DNA from: Phoronis australis
Taxonomy: Eukaryota > Phoronida > Phoronidae
Reading direction: 5' to 3'
NCBI GenBank assembly: GCA_002633005.1
Contig: NMRA01000063.1
Location: 860,941 to 881,039, forward strand
Length of the DNA stretch: 20,099 nt
Shown here piece after piece: positions 1 to 8,570 of the stretch. A model generated the notes under the pieces. That model saw only the letters and a list, made by a program, of their open reading frames with translations, was not told the origin of the DNA and ran no database searches. Position 1 is the stretch's first letter. Every line of letters begins with the position of its first letter. The position numbers and the translations under genes are program-made.

Positions 1-229
1 TGAAAAACAGCACAAAGCAAAAGTAGAATAGAACAGATTCGCACGGTGAAGTCAACGCAAAACCAAGTGGCGGGAAACGCTTGCCTCCTAAAACGTCACT
101 TCCGCAGTAGCGGACGAGTAATTAATAAAATTACGAAAAGCTGTAATTAAGTGGAAAATATGTCTAGGATAACCAACCAACCTTATTTTAGCTCAAAATG
201 ACCTGGAAAAAGGTTGCCTTCGCCTTTAA
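1..229 (-). mobile_element. Single arm of TTAA-flanked (Kolobok-like) foldback transposon
   Basis: From about position 66 this matches the right arm of the complete element at 1796-2694, ending in the same string GGTTGCCTTCGCCT followed by TTAA (226-229). Shared blocks include the stretch with GCTTGCCTCC, AAACGTCACTT, the AGCTGTAATTAAGTGGAAAAT segment and GGATAACCAA. The matching opposite arm is not seen, so it is either cut by the window edge or is a solo remnant. The first ~65 bases match less well. Strand is arbitrary because the arms are inverted copies. Confidence 0.75.
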
Positions 230-376
230 CTTGTACTGTGGCACTGATTATTAAATTTCTGTGGTTCTAAGGACTACAGACTACTTAACATATTTAATCA
301 GTTCACTTCTATTGTTCATATGCAACAAGGTAGCCATACACTGTCCATCATCATAACCATCCTTCTGTTTCCCTGT

Positions 377-944
377 GTGTCCGCTAGGGGGTAGAGAACA
401 TGCAGGTATCATTCAGTAGCACACGTTTTATCACTGGTTGATGTAACCTTAGTGGTCAATGGTTAGCTTTACAACAAAGAAAGAAAATGGAGGACCGTTA
501 ACAATTTTTAGCTATGTCATGCAGGCAAATGGCGTGATGGCAAATATTTTGTTTCTGCAGTAATGTTTAAAAGCCACGTGCTTGAAGTACATTAAATTTG
601 CACTCACATCTGGCCGATTTAACTGGTGTGTTATTTATACTGTGTGAATACAGGACAGCAACGTGAAGAAAAGTCAGCAACAGTAGAAAAATGCAGTCCG
701 AAAAGGCACAATCACATCTTTCTGATTCACATTTCCCAATCATGAATTAAGCACCGATTTGTCTGTACAGCAGACCACAAAGTATATCGGATCCACATTC
801 ACACTTCCTCCATCAGTCATGCCAGTTTGTTTACGTAAAGCGCCAACTCTTGAGAATTCGACCAGCCAATCAGAAATGCTGGTGTAAAAATTTCCCGAGG
901 GAAATTAAATGATACCTGCATGTTCTCTACCCCCTAGCGGACAC
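377..944. mobile_element. Foldback/MITE-like element bounded by 37-bp perfect inverted repeats
   Basis: Bases 377-413 and 908-944 are exact reverse complements of each other. Similarity extends outward imperfectly for about 10 more bases (TTTCCCTGTGT on the left, ACGGAGGGAA on the right). The ~495-bp interior has no convincing open frame and resembles no other part of the window. The arrangement suggests a nonautonomous DNA transposon, but I could not place the termini or a target-site duplication, so the superfamily is unknown. Nothing else was recognised between 230 and 376. Confidence 0.6.
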
Positions 945-1369
945 GGAGGGAACCAACGAGCATAACCACCCCCTTCATATTTGCTATCATTGTCACTGAC
1001 CTTATTGCCAGTAACTTTCTGATTGTTATGCATTTCAGCGACGATGCCAATAAACAAGGCCAGACTTGACATCCAGAACAATGTTGACTTTGGTGTTCTT
1101 GTGTATGTCCAATACAGTAACGCCACCTGCTGGCAGGTACAGTAAACAGTATCGGATTCATTGGAAGGAGGCATTTCATATTTGATTTTAATTTTATATA
1201 GTTTTTTTAAATTTGCAAGGTGTCCCAAAATGTTTACAAAATTTGAGTTTTACTAGGAACTAAATAAATCTTATTTTTTATTTCCTTATATTCCAATGTC
1301 ATGCAGTCCTAAAAGACATCCCTCAGAAAATTTAGGCCCATTTGACTCATTACATAGATTAAAGAAAGT

Positions 1370-1445
1370 AGTAGTTGTTGGGGGATGCAATAGTGGGGGG
1401 TTTAGTGGTTGTGGGGATATAGTGGTGGGGGGTTGTAGTAGTTGA
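1370..1445 (+). repeat. G-rich low-complexity tract, possible G-quadruplex
   Basis: A purine/T-rich stretch contains four runs of four or more G (GGGGG, GGGGGG, GGGG, GGGGGG) separated by loops of roughly 9 to 14 bases, together with repeated TAGTGG/TAGTAG units. The loops are long for a strong quadruplex. No gene is evident around it. Confidence 0.45.
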
Positions 1446-1463
1446 GTGAGAAGCATGGCAATG

Positions 1464-1550
1464 CTGTGCACAGTCTGCAAAATTAATGTTCATTACTGGT
1501 TAGGATCAGCTGTGCACAGTCTGCGAATGTTCATTACTGGTTACGGTCAA
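1464..1550. repeat. Two-copy tandem duplication, ~45-bp unit
   Basis: Units start at 1464 and 1510, each with CTGTGCACAGTCTGC followed by AATGTTCATTACTGGTTA. The second copy lacks about five bases near its middle. The surrounding 945-1790 shows no recognisable gene. Confidence 0.75.
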
Positions 1551-1795
1551 CTGTGTCTTTGCAAAACGAACCTTTGAGTTTTCTGCAATGCAAAAACACA
1601 TTAGTTAACATTAAAACCATTTTCTGCTATTCATATGTCTTAGATGTTGAAGTAATCCCCATCTGTTTTACCATCGGAAGTTGGCTAAAACAGGGCTCAA
1701 GATAAAGTAATTTCTTTTTATTTACCCTTGGAAGCCGGCTAACACAACTTTGGAGTCGTTTCAAAGTCAATAGTCGATGAAATACCCTTTCTTAA

Positions 1796-2694
1796 AGGCG
1801 AAGGCAACCTTTTTTCATGTCATTTTTAGCAAAAATAAGGTTCGTTGGTTATCCCAGACATATTTTCAACTTAATTACAGCTTTTCATAATTTGATTAAA
1901 TATTCGTTCTCTACTACGGAAGTGACGGTTTGGGAGGCAAGCATTTCGCGCCAATTTCTTTTCATATAGTCTGACTATGAGAGCTGTCGAGTCAGTCATT
2001 GATCTGCCTCGGTTGTGATAAGTTCGGTCGTCGTTTGCTTTTGTTTACGAGTCAGTCAACATGCCACACTGTTGCTGCATACCGGGATGTACTCATTATG
2101 GCCCTAAGCCTGTAAGCAGCCCTGCTGCAATGTTGAGAAAAGGGAGTGAATACAGGTCCAGTCAGCGAAGAGTACAGTTCGTCGTTCAATTGACAGATCG
2201 CTGAGCCAAACTTTGATAAGTTTATAATGGACTTGTATAAAATATTAGAGCTATTTAGAAGGTGCCACGTGGCTGGCGAGGGAGTCACACGGCGGGATGT
2301 AAGCAGTTTGTGTGCTCAGGTCACTATCCGGTGGGAGTGTGTCGCGGTACACTCGGCCGGGCAAATGGGACACTTGTTCCTCTATCCGTGAGACGATAAT
2401 GAGTACATCCCGGTACGCAGCAACAGTGTGGCATATTGACTGACTCGTAAACAATAGCAAACGACGGCCGAACTTATCACAACCGAGATAGAACAATGAC
2501 TGACTCGGCAGCTCTCAGTCAGATTATATGAAAAGAATTTGGCGCGAAATGCTTGCCTCCCAAAACGTCACTTCAGTAGAGAACGATTAATAAATTAAAT
2601 TACGTAAAGCTGTAATTAAGTGGAAAATGTGTCTGGGATAACCAATGGATCTTATTTTTGCTAAAAAAGACATGAAAAAGGGTTGCCTTCGCCT
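1796..2694 (+). mobile_element. Kolobok-like foldback transposon with ~300-bp terminal inverted repeats
   Basis: The left arm (1796-~2100) is mirrored by the right arm (~2394-2694), and the element is flanked on both sides by TTAA (1792-1795 and 2695-2698). The tips read AGGCGAAGGCAACC and its complement. TTAA duplications with purine-purine tips are typical of the Kolobok superfamily; piggyBac also uses TTAA but usually has different tips. A THAP-type zinc finger, known from Kolobok transposases, is partly readable inside, which supports the call. The unique centre is only ~290 bp, so the copy is nonautonomous. Related sequence occurs at 1-229. Confidence 0.8.
2061..2345 (+). pseudogene. THAP-like zinc-finger remnant of a transposase
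   Basis: An ATG at 2061 opens a frame beginning MPHCCCIPGCTHYG, matching the N-terminal Cys pair expected at the start of a THAP (C2CH) domain; the frame stops at 2202-2204. A possible splice donor (CCT/GTAAGC) falls at about 2110. Further on, in another frame, the string FVCSGHYPVG (about 2307-2336) supplies the C-x2-H half typical of THAP. No single frame joins the two halves, so the gene is decayed or depends on splicing. The first piece lies inside the left inverted repeat, so the right arm holds a mirrored copy of it. No transposase catalytic region is present. Confidence 0.5.
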
Positions 2695-2895
2695 TTAATG
2701 TAGCTATTTCTACAAGGAACCAACTGCGACTAAGTAATAAGTGCAAGTGGTCCTGTTCAACATTTGGTGATTTGGTGGTAAAAACTTGTTGCGTAAGTAA
2801 CCTTTCAATCTTACAGACTTATGACAGGTACAAATACTTTAGATCAGAAAAATCTATAAATTTATATCATAGTGTTCATCTTATGTTGTTTGCAG

Positions 2896-3017
2896 TGCCC
2901 AGAGCAGCTACTTGGTGATGTACAAGGGCAGTCTAACCTAACTATATTGATAGACTCTAGGCGGGACTCTTTTATAAAAATCTATCATAACAACTCAATG
3001 AAGCAAGTCTGTGCAAG
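2896..3017 (+). CDS. HGSNAT: HGSNAT exon e1 (lumenal domain)
   Basis: This exon encodes 40 codons plus two bases, starting CPEQLLGD and ending MKQVCA with AG left over. The acceptor is TTGTTTGCAG and the donor is AG/GTAATA. It has two N-glycosylation sequons (NLT, NNS), as expected for a lysosomal lumenal region. The two spare bases pair exactly with the phase of the next exon to give Ser. Conservation with human in this region is weak, so this is the least certain HGSNAT exon; phase continuity is the main support. The donor sits inside a short tandem duplication. Confidence 0.65.
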
Positions 3018-3100
3018 GTAATACATGGTGTTTCAGTCTGTGAAAGGTAATACATGGTGTTTCAGTGTGTTTCAGTCTGTTCAAAGTAATACATAGTATT
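3015..3100 (+). repeat. 29-bp direct repeat covering the e1 splice donor
   Basis: The sequence AAGGTAATACATGGTGTTTCAGTCTGTG begins at 3015 and recurs at 3044, with a third degenerate copy (AAGTAATACATAGT) from about 3084. The first copy contains the e1 donor, so a second identical GTAATA donor lies 29 bases downstream. Use of that site would read into TAA at once. Confidence 0.85.
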
Positions 3101-3937
3101 TTTGAATTTTGTCAAGCGGTGGTCTGACAGCAAGTTTCTAATTGCTTGTTTTGAGTGCAAAAAACAAGTAATGTTGTAATCTTTTAAAAAGCAAAGGTAA
3201 ACTTGAGTCCTGTTGATACAATTGTGCTGTTTAGGCCCTAATGTATATTATTTACCCCAGAATGTTTATTTACTTCAATATGTACTTATGTCATGAAAAC
3301 ACATGTATGTCCATGTATAGTTACGTAAAGTTACATTTGGATGTATATTTAAGATACTTTCAAATTCATTTAAAGTTATCTAGAACCTTAATAAGCAACC
3401 CCAACTCTAAATAAAATATCTAAAAACTATATTTTGTCAACCATTAAAAGAATATTAAATTTTGAAAGGAGAAAGATCAAATATTCTAAAAGTATGCTAT
3501 TGTGTCTGTAGTATGTATTGTTACTTGACCACGCTTTTTAAGTCAAATTTATTTTCAGGTGCAAGAAAGGTACATTTGTAGCAAAGTAACCCCCCCCCGC
3601 CAATTTTGATAAAACTTTTCTATGTTTCAAAACATTGCTAGGAATTTTTTACTATTCACTTAACTTGGGTTTACATTTTAAAGCAATATGGCATTTTTGA
3701 GACGTAACGTGCAGTTGTAATTTAATCCATTCTAAAGAGAGGCAGTTCTACATGTCGTTATCATGTGGTAGAGTGAAATATTCCTCTTGCTTGGTAAAGA
3801 CTAACATAACCCTAGGCATGACTAAAGCTGAGTTTCAAAACGATGATATTTTCATGCATGGATTTTATTAGCTTTCTTCAATGTTTCAATTGACATCCAA
3901 GATACGTTGTGTTAATATTATAAGTCAACAATTTCAG
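3101..3937. other. Intron e1-e2, no recognised features
   Basis: AT-rich intronic sequence with a C10-like homopolymer near 3590 and no open frame or repeat that I recognise. The acceptor of e2 is CAATTTCAG. Confidence 0.7.
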
Positions 3938-4056
3938 CAATAAAAACCTGACCAGCATGAAATACTGTGAGCACAGTACTAGGACTGTATACATCAATGA
4001 TCATCAGACGTGTGTGGTGATTGATGATGATGGAGACCCACTAGGTGGCTTGTTGC
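3938..4056 (+). CDS. HGSNAT: HGSNAT exon e2 (lumenal domain, membrane-proximal)
   Basis: One base completes Ser from e1, then 39 codons run from NKNLTSMKYC to GDPLGGLL, with one base left (C) to start the Pro codon completed by e3. The acceptor is CAATTTCAG and the donor C/GTAAGT is strong. The segment YINDHQTCVVIDDDGDPLGG aligns in character with the human lumenal segment just before the first helix (a Cys, an acidic stretch, then Leu-Pro). One sequon (NLT) is present. Its phases match the exons on both sides. Confidence 0.78.
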
Positions 4057-4741
4057 GTAAGTAGCCCTGGCTAAATACCACACCTTACAAAGCAAGCTTA
4101 TATGTCCATGTATATCACCTGTTTGTATTAACTTCTAACTTTCAGTTTTCAAACTTAGTTTTCAATGCAAAGAAAAGCGCTGCGTTTTGGAAATGAAAAC
4201 GACATTGTATTGACTGGGATGATGCTGCACTTACAAAATTTTATAGTCATGAGTAAAAGCTTTCTCGTCTTGTCTTCAAACGTGGTTGCATTGTCTATTA
4301 ACTTCAATTTTGAGTTAACATTTACTTTCAACCTTCCAATTAGTCGTGTTACACAACGCAATTGAGCTCGTCTTATAGTGACACATTAGTTTTGCTTTGT
4401 GCAGAGACAATATTATATTAGCAGCTGACCACCATCATATTGAGTCGGTTGATGGCTGGTTGGAGGTCAGCTTATCCATCGGCAGTGTGGTTGGCAAAAA
4501 GTTAGCCAATTGGTTGGCAAAATAGTCAACTGATCAATGACCAGTTATCAAATCATTGCTAACAGGTTGGACAAAAATTTGGGATCAGTGCTATACCAAT
4601 AAAAATCAGTTACTGCTGGTAAATTTAAACTTCCTCAAACATTGCAAAGAAAGCTAATCAACAGGCTTCACCATGAATCAAAACAATCATAATGGTTGTG
4701 TACAATGGTGATGCATGGGCTTCAGTTTGAAATTCAGATAT
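4057..4741. other. Intron e2-e3, upstream part
   Basis: AT-rich sequence without a convincing gene. Open frames of about 66 codons occur on both strands at 4155-4365 but overlap each other, lie within the intron and resemble no known protein. A short imperfect TTGGTTGGCAAAA-type duplication is present near 4490-4525. Confidence 0.6.
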
Positions 4742-4960
4742 AGGGTGTACCAATATGGGCAGACCAAGGATATACCAATGTAATACAGACCTAGGATTTA
4801 TCAACATGGACAGACCTAGGATGTACCAACATGGGCAGACCTAGGATGTACCAATATGGACAGACCTAGGATGTACCAATATGGACAGACCTAGGATGTA
4901 CCAATATGGGCAGACCTAGGACGTACCAATATGGACAGACCTAGGATGTACCAATATGGT
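4742..4960. repeat. 25-bp minisatellite, about nine units
   Basis: The unit CAGACCTAGGATGTACCAATATGGA repeats with starts at 4760, 4786, 4811, 4836, 4861, 4886, 4911 and 4936, preceded by a partial copy. The first full unit is 26 bp and the early units are the most diverged; the later ones are nearly identical, suggesting recent expansion at the 3' side. Most units contain the palindrome CCTAGG. The array lies in the intron before e3. Confidence 0.95.
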
Positions 4961-5224
4961 CTTGACAGAATTTGGTTTTCAAATCACAAAATATTTTACA
5001 TTGCTTGCTAATATTCCTAAACTGAGTGTTGTCAAACTATTTAATACCTTGTTCATCGTCTTGACATTTGTATCATGGAAAGTTTCTTTCACATGTATGT
5101 GTCACAAGCTACCAATGAAGTGACTTAAAGTATTTGTTTTCATCTGAGGTAACAATTTTAGTGCAAGCAAAGTATGTCACTGTGAACACTATGTTGTCTG
5201 TATAATAATCTACTTCTGTTTCAG

Positions 5225-5294
5225 CTATTTTGATAGCAGCACTGTGCTTTGCTATGTTAGCTTGTTTGTGGATTGTACTGAAGTACTGCTATAG
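5225..5294 (+). CDS. HGSNAT: HGSNAT exon e3 (first transmembrane helix)
   Basis: Two bases complete a Pro codon from e2, then 22 codons encode ILIAALCFAMLACLWIVLK followed by YCY, with AG left over. This is a clear single hydrophobic helix ending in basic and aromatic residues, in the place where human HGSNAT has its first membrane span after the lumenal domain. The acceptor is TTCTGTTTCAG and the donor is AG/GTGAGT. Phase fits both neighbours. Confidence 0.88.
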
Positions 5295-5474
5295 GTGAGT
5301 GTTTCAAATGACGGTATATCAACATAGATATCTGTCATTCATATTCAACATGGTCACATCATGTCTTCCATATGCTCCTCTGTGGAGCAGGTGACCAAAA
5401 TGGAATATCCAGTTTAAGCATAAGTTCAGTGCTTGTTTAATAGTTCGTTACGGCATTCTCCTGCTCAGTGACTT

Positions 5475-5554
5475 TACCAGACATAGAGCAGTTGTGAGCG
5501 TGGGATAACATCTAGCTCCTCTGTCAACTGCCCAGCACAGTCTTTTGTCTGGTA
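5475..5554 (+). other. Imperfect 80-nt stem-loop in intron
   Basis: TACCAGAC (5475-5482) is the exact complement of GTCTGGTA (5547-5554), and AGCAGTTG pairs with CAACTGC further in, leaving an asymmetric internal bulge. No known RNA family is recognised. This may be a remnant of a small inverted-repeat element. Confidence 0.4.
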
Positions 5555-5920
5555 TGACAACAGGTTGGCCAATTATGTATTAGGCTTATTACAGACCTGG
5601 TGTGAACACAATCAAACCTAGTGCCTAGGCACATTCATATAGAATAGATTGTCGTAACTTCGGTTGTAGTTGCATGATTTTGGTGATTCAAAAACTAAAC
5701 ATGACCAGCATTTGACAAGGAATTCAGAAAATTGTTATTGCTTTATGTTCAAACCTTTTACAACTTAACTTTTACTTTTAACAGCACATCCCCATCAGGT
5801 TAAATGCAATTTTATCAGAGATTAGAGCAATTATCTAACATAAGAGAGCTGAGCCTCCAGACATAAATGCCAGAATGGAGTTAATCAGTCATGTAAGATA
5901 TTGGCAACAGTAGTCATGCG

Positions 5921-5959
5921 CCCAACTTGTTGTTGTGCTATACAACCAAACAAGTTGGG
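5921..5959 (+). other. Strong 39-nt hairpin in intron
   Basis: CCCAACTTGTT pairs perfectly with AACAAGTTGGG, and an inner GTTGT/ACAAC extends the stem to 16 pairs with a two-base bulge, closing on the loop GCTAT. It lies in the intron between e3 and e4 and is not part of a recognised element. It could be a small fold-back element or a structured RNA; the stem is short for a microRNA precursor. Confidence 0.6.
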
Positions 5960-6418
5960 TTCAACAGGAGAACGCCGTAATGTAATGCTATTTTTGTTGG
6001 TATAGTTTCGGAATTATGCTTTACACATCTTCCTGTTAGAAAACTTTAGGTTATAATGGCAATACCAAGCTGTGTTACACTGACTTGGCTCAGGTAAATG
6101 CACAACATAGCAAACTCTGGTGGCGCTCTAAACCAAAACAGGAACAGCAAGAAACAAAACAATCTGCAGTTAGAATCCTGTTAAAAGTCTGCATTTTGCA
6201 AAGGAAAACATGCAAGGTTTCCAACATTTTTAGAAAGTTGAAATTTCAATTACAGGATAATTTTAAGTTTTTAATCGTGTTTATCTAAAAAACAATGTTA
6301 CGTATTTTATAAAAGCCCATCAAATCGATGTTTTTGGCTTTTACTGTCGGCATGATTGATTTTCCCCAGAGCACTATAAGTTTCGATATCTTATAATTCT
6401 TGTGTCAGGTTCATCTTA

Positions 6419-7294
6419 GGGCTGTTCCAGCAAAAAATGTATGGGAGGTGGGGAAGGCACTTTCATTTCTACCTACCGCCCATATTTTTCTTTTATTTCT
6501 CCAATCATGACCCACAATTTTTAATTAGGTTAAGATAGAAAATGCAACACTTGTAAACGTATTGCCTCAAGGATGACCTGTTAAATACTTAGATGGTTGA
6601 CAAACAAGAACTAGCTGTCGTGTCCAATATTGCCAAAAACTAAAGTAGCCAAGAGGGTGGTCGAATCAAAATGAAAATCGATTTCTGTCAGCGCATCCAT
6701 CCCTGCCATATGTCTTTGTTCCAAATTTCATCCAGTTGTGACCAGCGGTTTTTGAGATAATCAACCTGTCTTGTCAAAAACTAAAATGGCCTACAGGGGG
6801 TGCTGCAGTAGACAAATTTGTCCAAAAATCGACTGGTGCCAGTGCATACCAGCAATCTTCCCCCTACAAATGTCATCATGATCTGTTTAGCAGAATACCT
6901 CAATACCAAATTTGATCATGATCCGCCTAGCAGTTCTTGAGATAATTGGCAGACAAGAAATGATAATGACAGACGGACCAATCGATGGCCAGACAAAGGG
7001 ATGGATGGGATGCCGGCTATATTCGACCACAAAAGTTTTTGTGCGTGCACAAAAATTCCATGTGAGATCGTAACTCATGTCAGTTACCAGAAACTTGCTT
7101 TTCAAAGACACCTGTGAGCAATACTTTAGGCACCCACCAGGTGTCTCTGTCCACCATGTGTCTCTGTAATTTCAAGAAGGACCACCCAGAATTTTGAATT
7201 TTCTTCAAAAAGACAACCACCCATAAATTTTTATATCAACTGTCGACCTCCCACCTCCCATACACCTCCCATATGGATTTTGCTGGAACAGCTC
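6419..7294 (+). mobile_element. TIR element, copy A (GGGCTGTTCCAGCAAAA family)
   Basis: It begins GGGCTGTTCCAGCAAAA and ends with the near-complement TTTTGCTGGAACAGCTC, with TATGGGAGG/CCTCCCATA inside each tip. TTA flanks both sides (6416-6418 and 7295-7297), which may be a 3-bp target duplication of the Harbinger TWA type. No transposase is readable, so it is nonautonomous. Compared with copy B (15472-16289) it has about 450 extra bases (roughly 6655-7110), which contain two diverged direct units built around CAAAAACTAAA and GAGATAAT. An open frame at 6887-7111 on the other strand shows no family resemblance and is probably chance. Confidence 0.8.
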
Positions 7295-7919
7295 TTAATA
7301 AGTTTATTACTTAGTTTTTCAAAATGTACTAATATCTAATAGAAACATATATTCGGATTCAAGCATGGTCACACAGGAATAATACAAATATCAATGTCTA
7401 TACAAGTCTCAGAAATCCAAGCTATCTGGCTTCACAGTTTTGGAGGCTCCAGAGCTACAGTTTGCTTTCACCTCCATGGGCATGACTATAACAGTTGGCT
7501 TCAGTGTTCCACTTCTGTCTTGTTGGACCACACAGAGTTTTATGGGCGAGACACAGGTTCTGTGTCGGACCAGTTTGGCCACTCACACAATATTTCATAG
7601 CTGCTCGTATACATTTTCTGAACTAGTGCATGTTACTCCGTATCAAACAAACACGAGCACTCTGAACACTCTGCTTACATTTACCGGTACGTTTTATACA
7701 AAAATACTTTGCATATCAAAAGGGACATAACAAAAGGAATACGATATTCAAGGACGGCTTCAGCCGACAATTACCGACTTGTGACATGTTGATTCATGCC
7801 GATCATGTAGATGGCTGGGTTCTTAGTGCTCAAGTCAACATGATGAAATGTGAATTCATGAATTCATTCGGAATATTCGTCTTCAGTTTCACACTCTATA
7901 TCTTGACATGATTTGTAAA

Positions 7920-7986
7920 GCAGATATCTCACAATGCAGATATCTCACAATGCAGATATCTCACAATGCAGATATCTCACAATGCA
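7920..7986. repeat. 16-bp tandem repeat, four units
   Basis: GCAGATATCTCACAAT repeats four times without visible change, followed by a partial GCA. Each unit holds the palindrome GATATC. It is intronic, between e3 and e4. Apart from this, 7300-8370 holds nothing I can identify; the open frames near 7394-7730 do not resemble HGSNAT or any known family. Confidence 0.95.
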
Positions 7987-8370
7987 AAGCCGAGTAAGCA
8001 TATGAATCAGTCCTTAACAAAGCAACTGCAATTGACCATTCACAAAAGGGAAGTCCTGTATGCAAATTAGTTTATAGACTACTCAGGATACATCTTACTG
8101 GTTAGATCTTGCATTCTCCACTATTTAAAGCATGTCACTTACTGTTGTTTTCTGTCTTGCTTCAAATTTTATGGTTTTAGAGATATTTAATTTTTAAATT
8201 TTGCTTTATTATTTGATGAGAAATAAATGCATAAAACTCATAACATTTGAAAAATGGTATGTAGTGATTTTTAGGCCCTAAAAGTTTGTAGAATGTAACA
8301 GTTGGCAGCCCTGCTGAGTTATGTCTTTTGAGATTAAAATGCGTTCTGAAGTAAGTTGTAATATTTGTAG

Positions 8371-8428
8371 GAATAACCTTATCTACAGAGTACTCTTCTG
8401 CATGGAGACAGACAGACTTGTGAATTCG
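8371..8428 (+). CDS. HGSNAT: HGSNAT exon e4 (cytosolic linker, METDRLVNS)
   Basis: One base completes Arg from e3, then 19 codons read NNLIYRVLFCMETDRLVNS, ending in phase 0 at a GTAGGG donor. It aligns without gaps to the human segment containing the ETDRLINS stretch after the first helix, including the Asn-Asn at its start. That alignment made me choose the acceptor ATATTTGTAG over the stronger-looking one at ATCTACAG (8386-8388), which is also in phase but would drop six residues. Phase agrees with e3 and e5. The exon is very short and easily missed. Confidence 0.82.
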
Positions 8429-8476
8429 GTAGGGACCAACTCTATTCTAGTTGCGTCTGTAAGTTAAGAAATATGT

Positions 8477-8570
8477 ATTGTGTCGCTGATCGCATGTTGT
8501 GGGTTTTTGGCCCAGCTTGTGAGCATTGTGTTGCTGATGGCATGTTGTGGCCCAGCTTTTGAGCTTTGTA
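8477..8570. repeat. Two-copy tandem duplication, ~50-bp unit
   Basis: The string TGTGT(C/T)GCTGATNGCATGTTGTGG followed by GGCCCAGCTT(G/T)TGAGC occurs twice in a row, at about 8477 and 8526. The second copy lacks GTTTTT. It is intronic, 50 bases after e4. Confidence 0.75.

Noticed and set aside
905-1228. Minus-strand open frame of 107 codons
   Set aside because: It crosses the inverted repeat at 908-944, overlaps another frame, and has no recognisable domain.
4155-4365. Overlapping open frames of 66-68 codons on both strands
   Set aside because: They lie in the e2-e3 intron, mirror each other, and show no resemblance to known proteins.
7394-7730. Two overlapping plus-strand open frames between e3 and e4
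   Set aside because: They do not continue the HGSNAT sequence, have no phase-compatible splice sites that would be needed, and e3 joins e4 directly.
8386-8390. Acceptor ATCTACAG as the start of exon e4
   Set aside because: It is in phase and looks stronger, but starting at 8371 restores a gap-free match to human HGSNAT including the Asn-Asn pair, so the upstream site is preferred.
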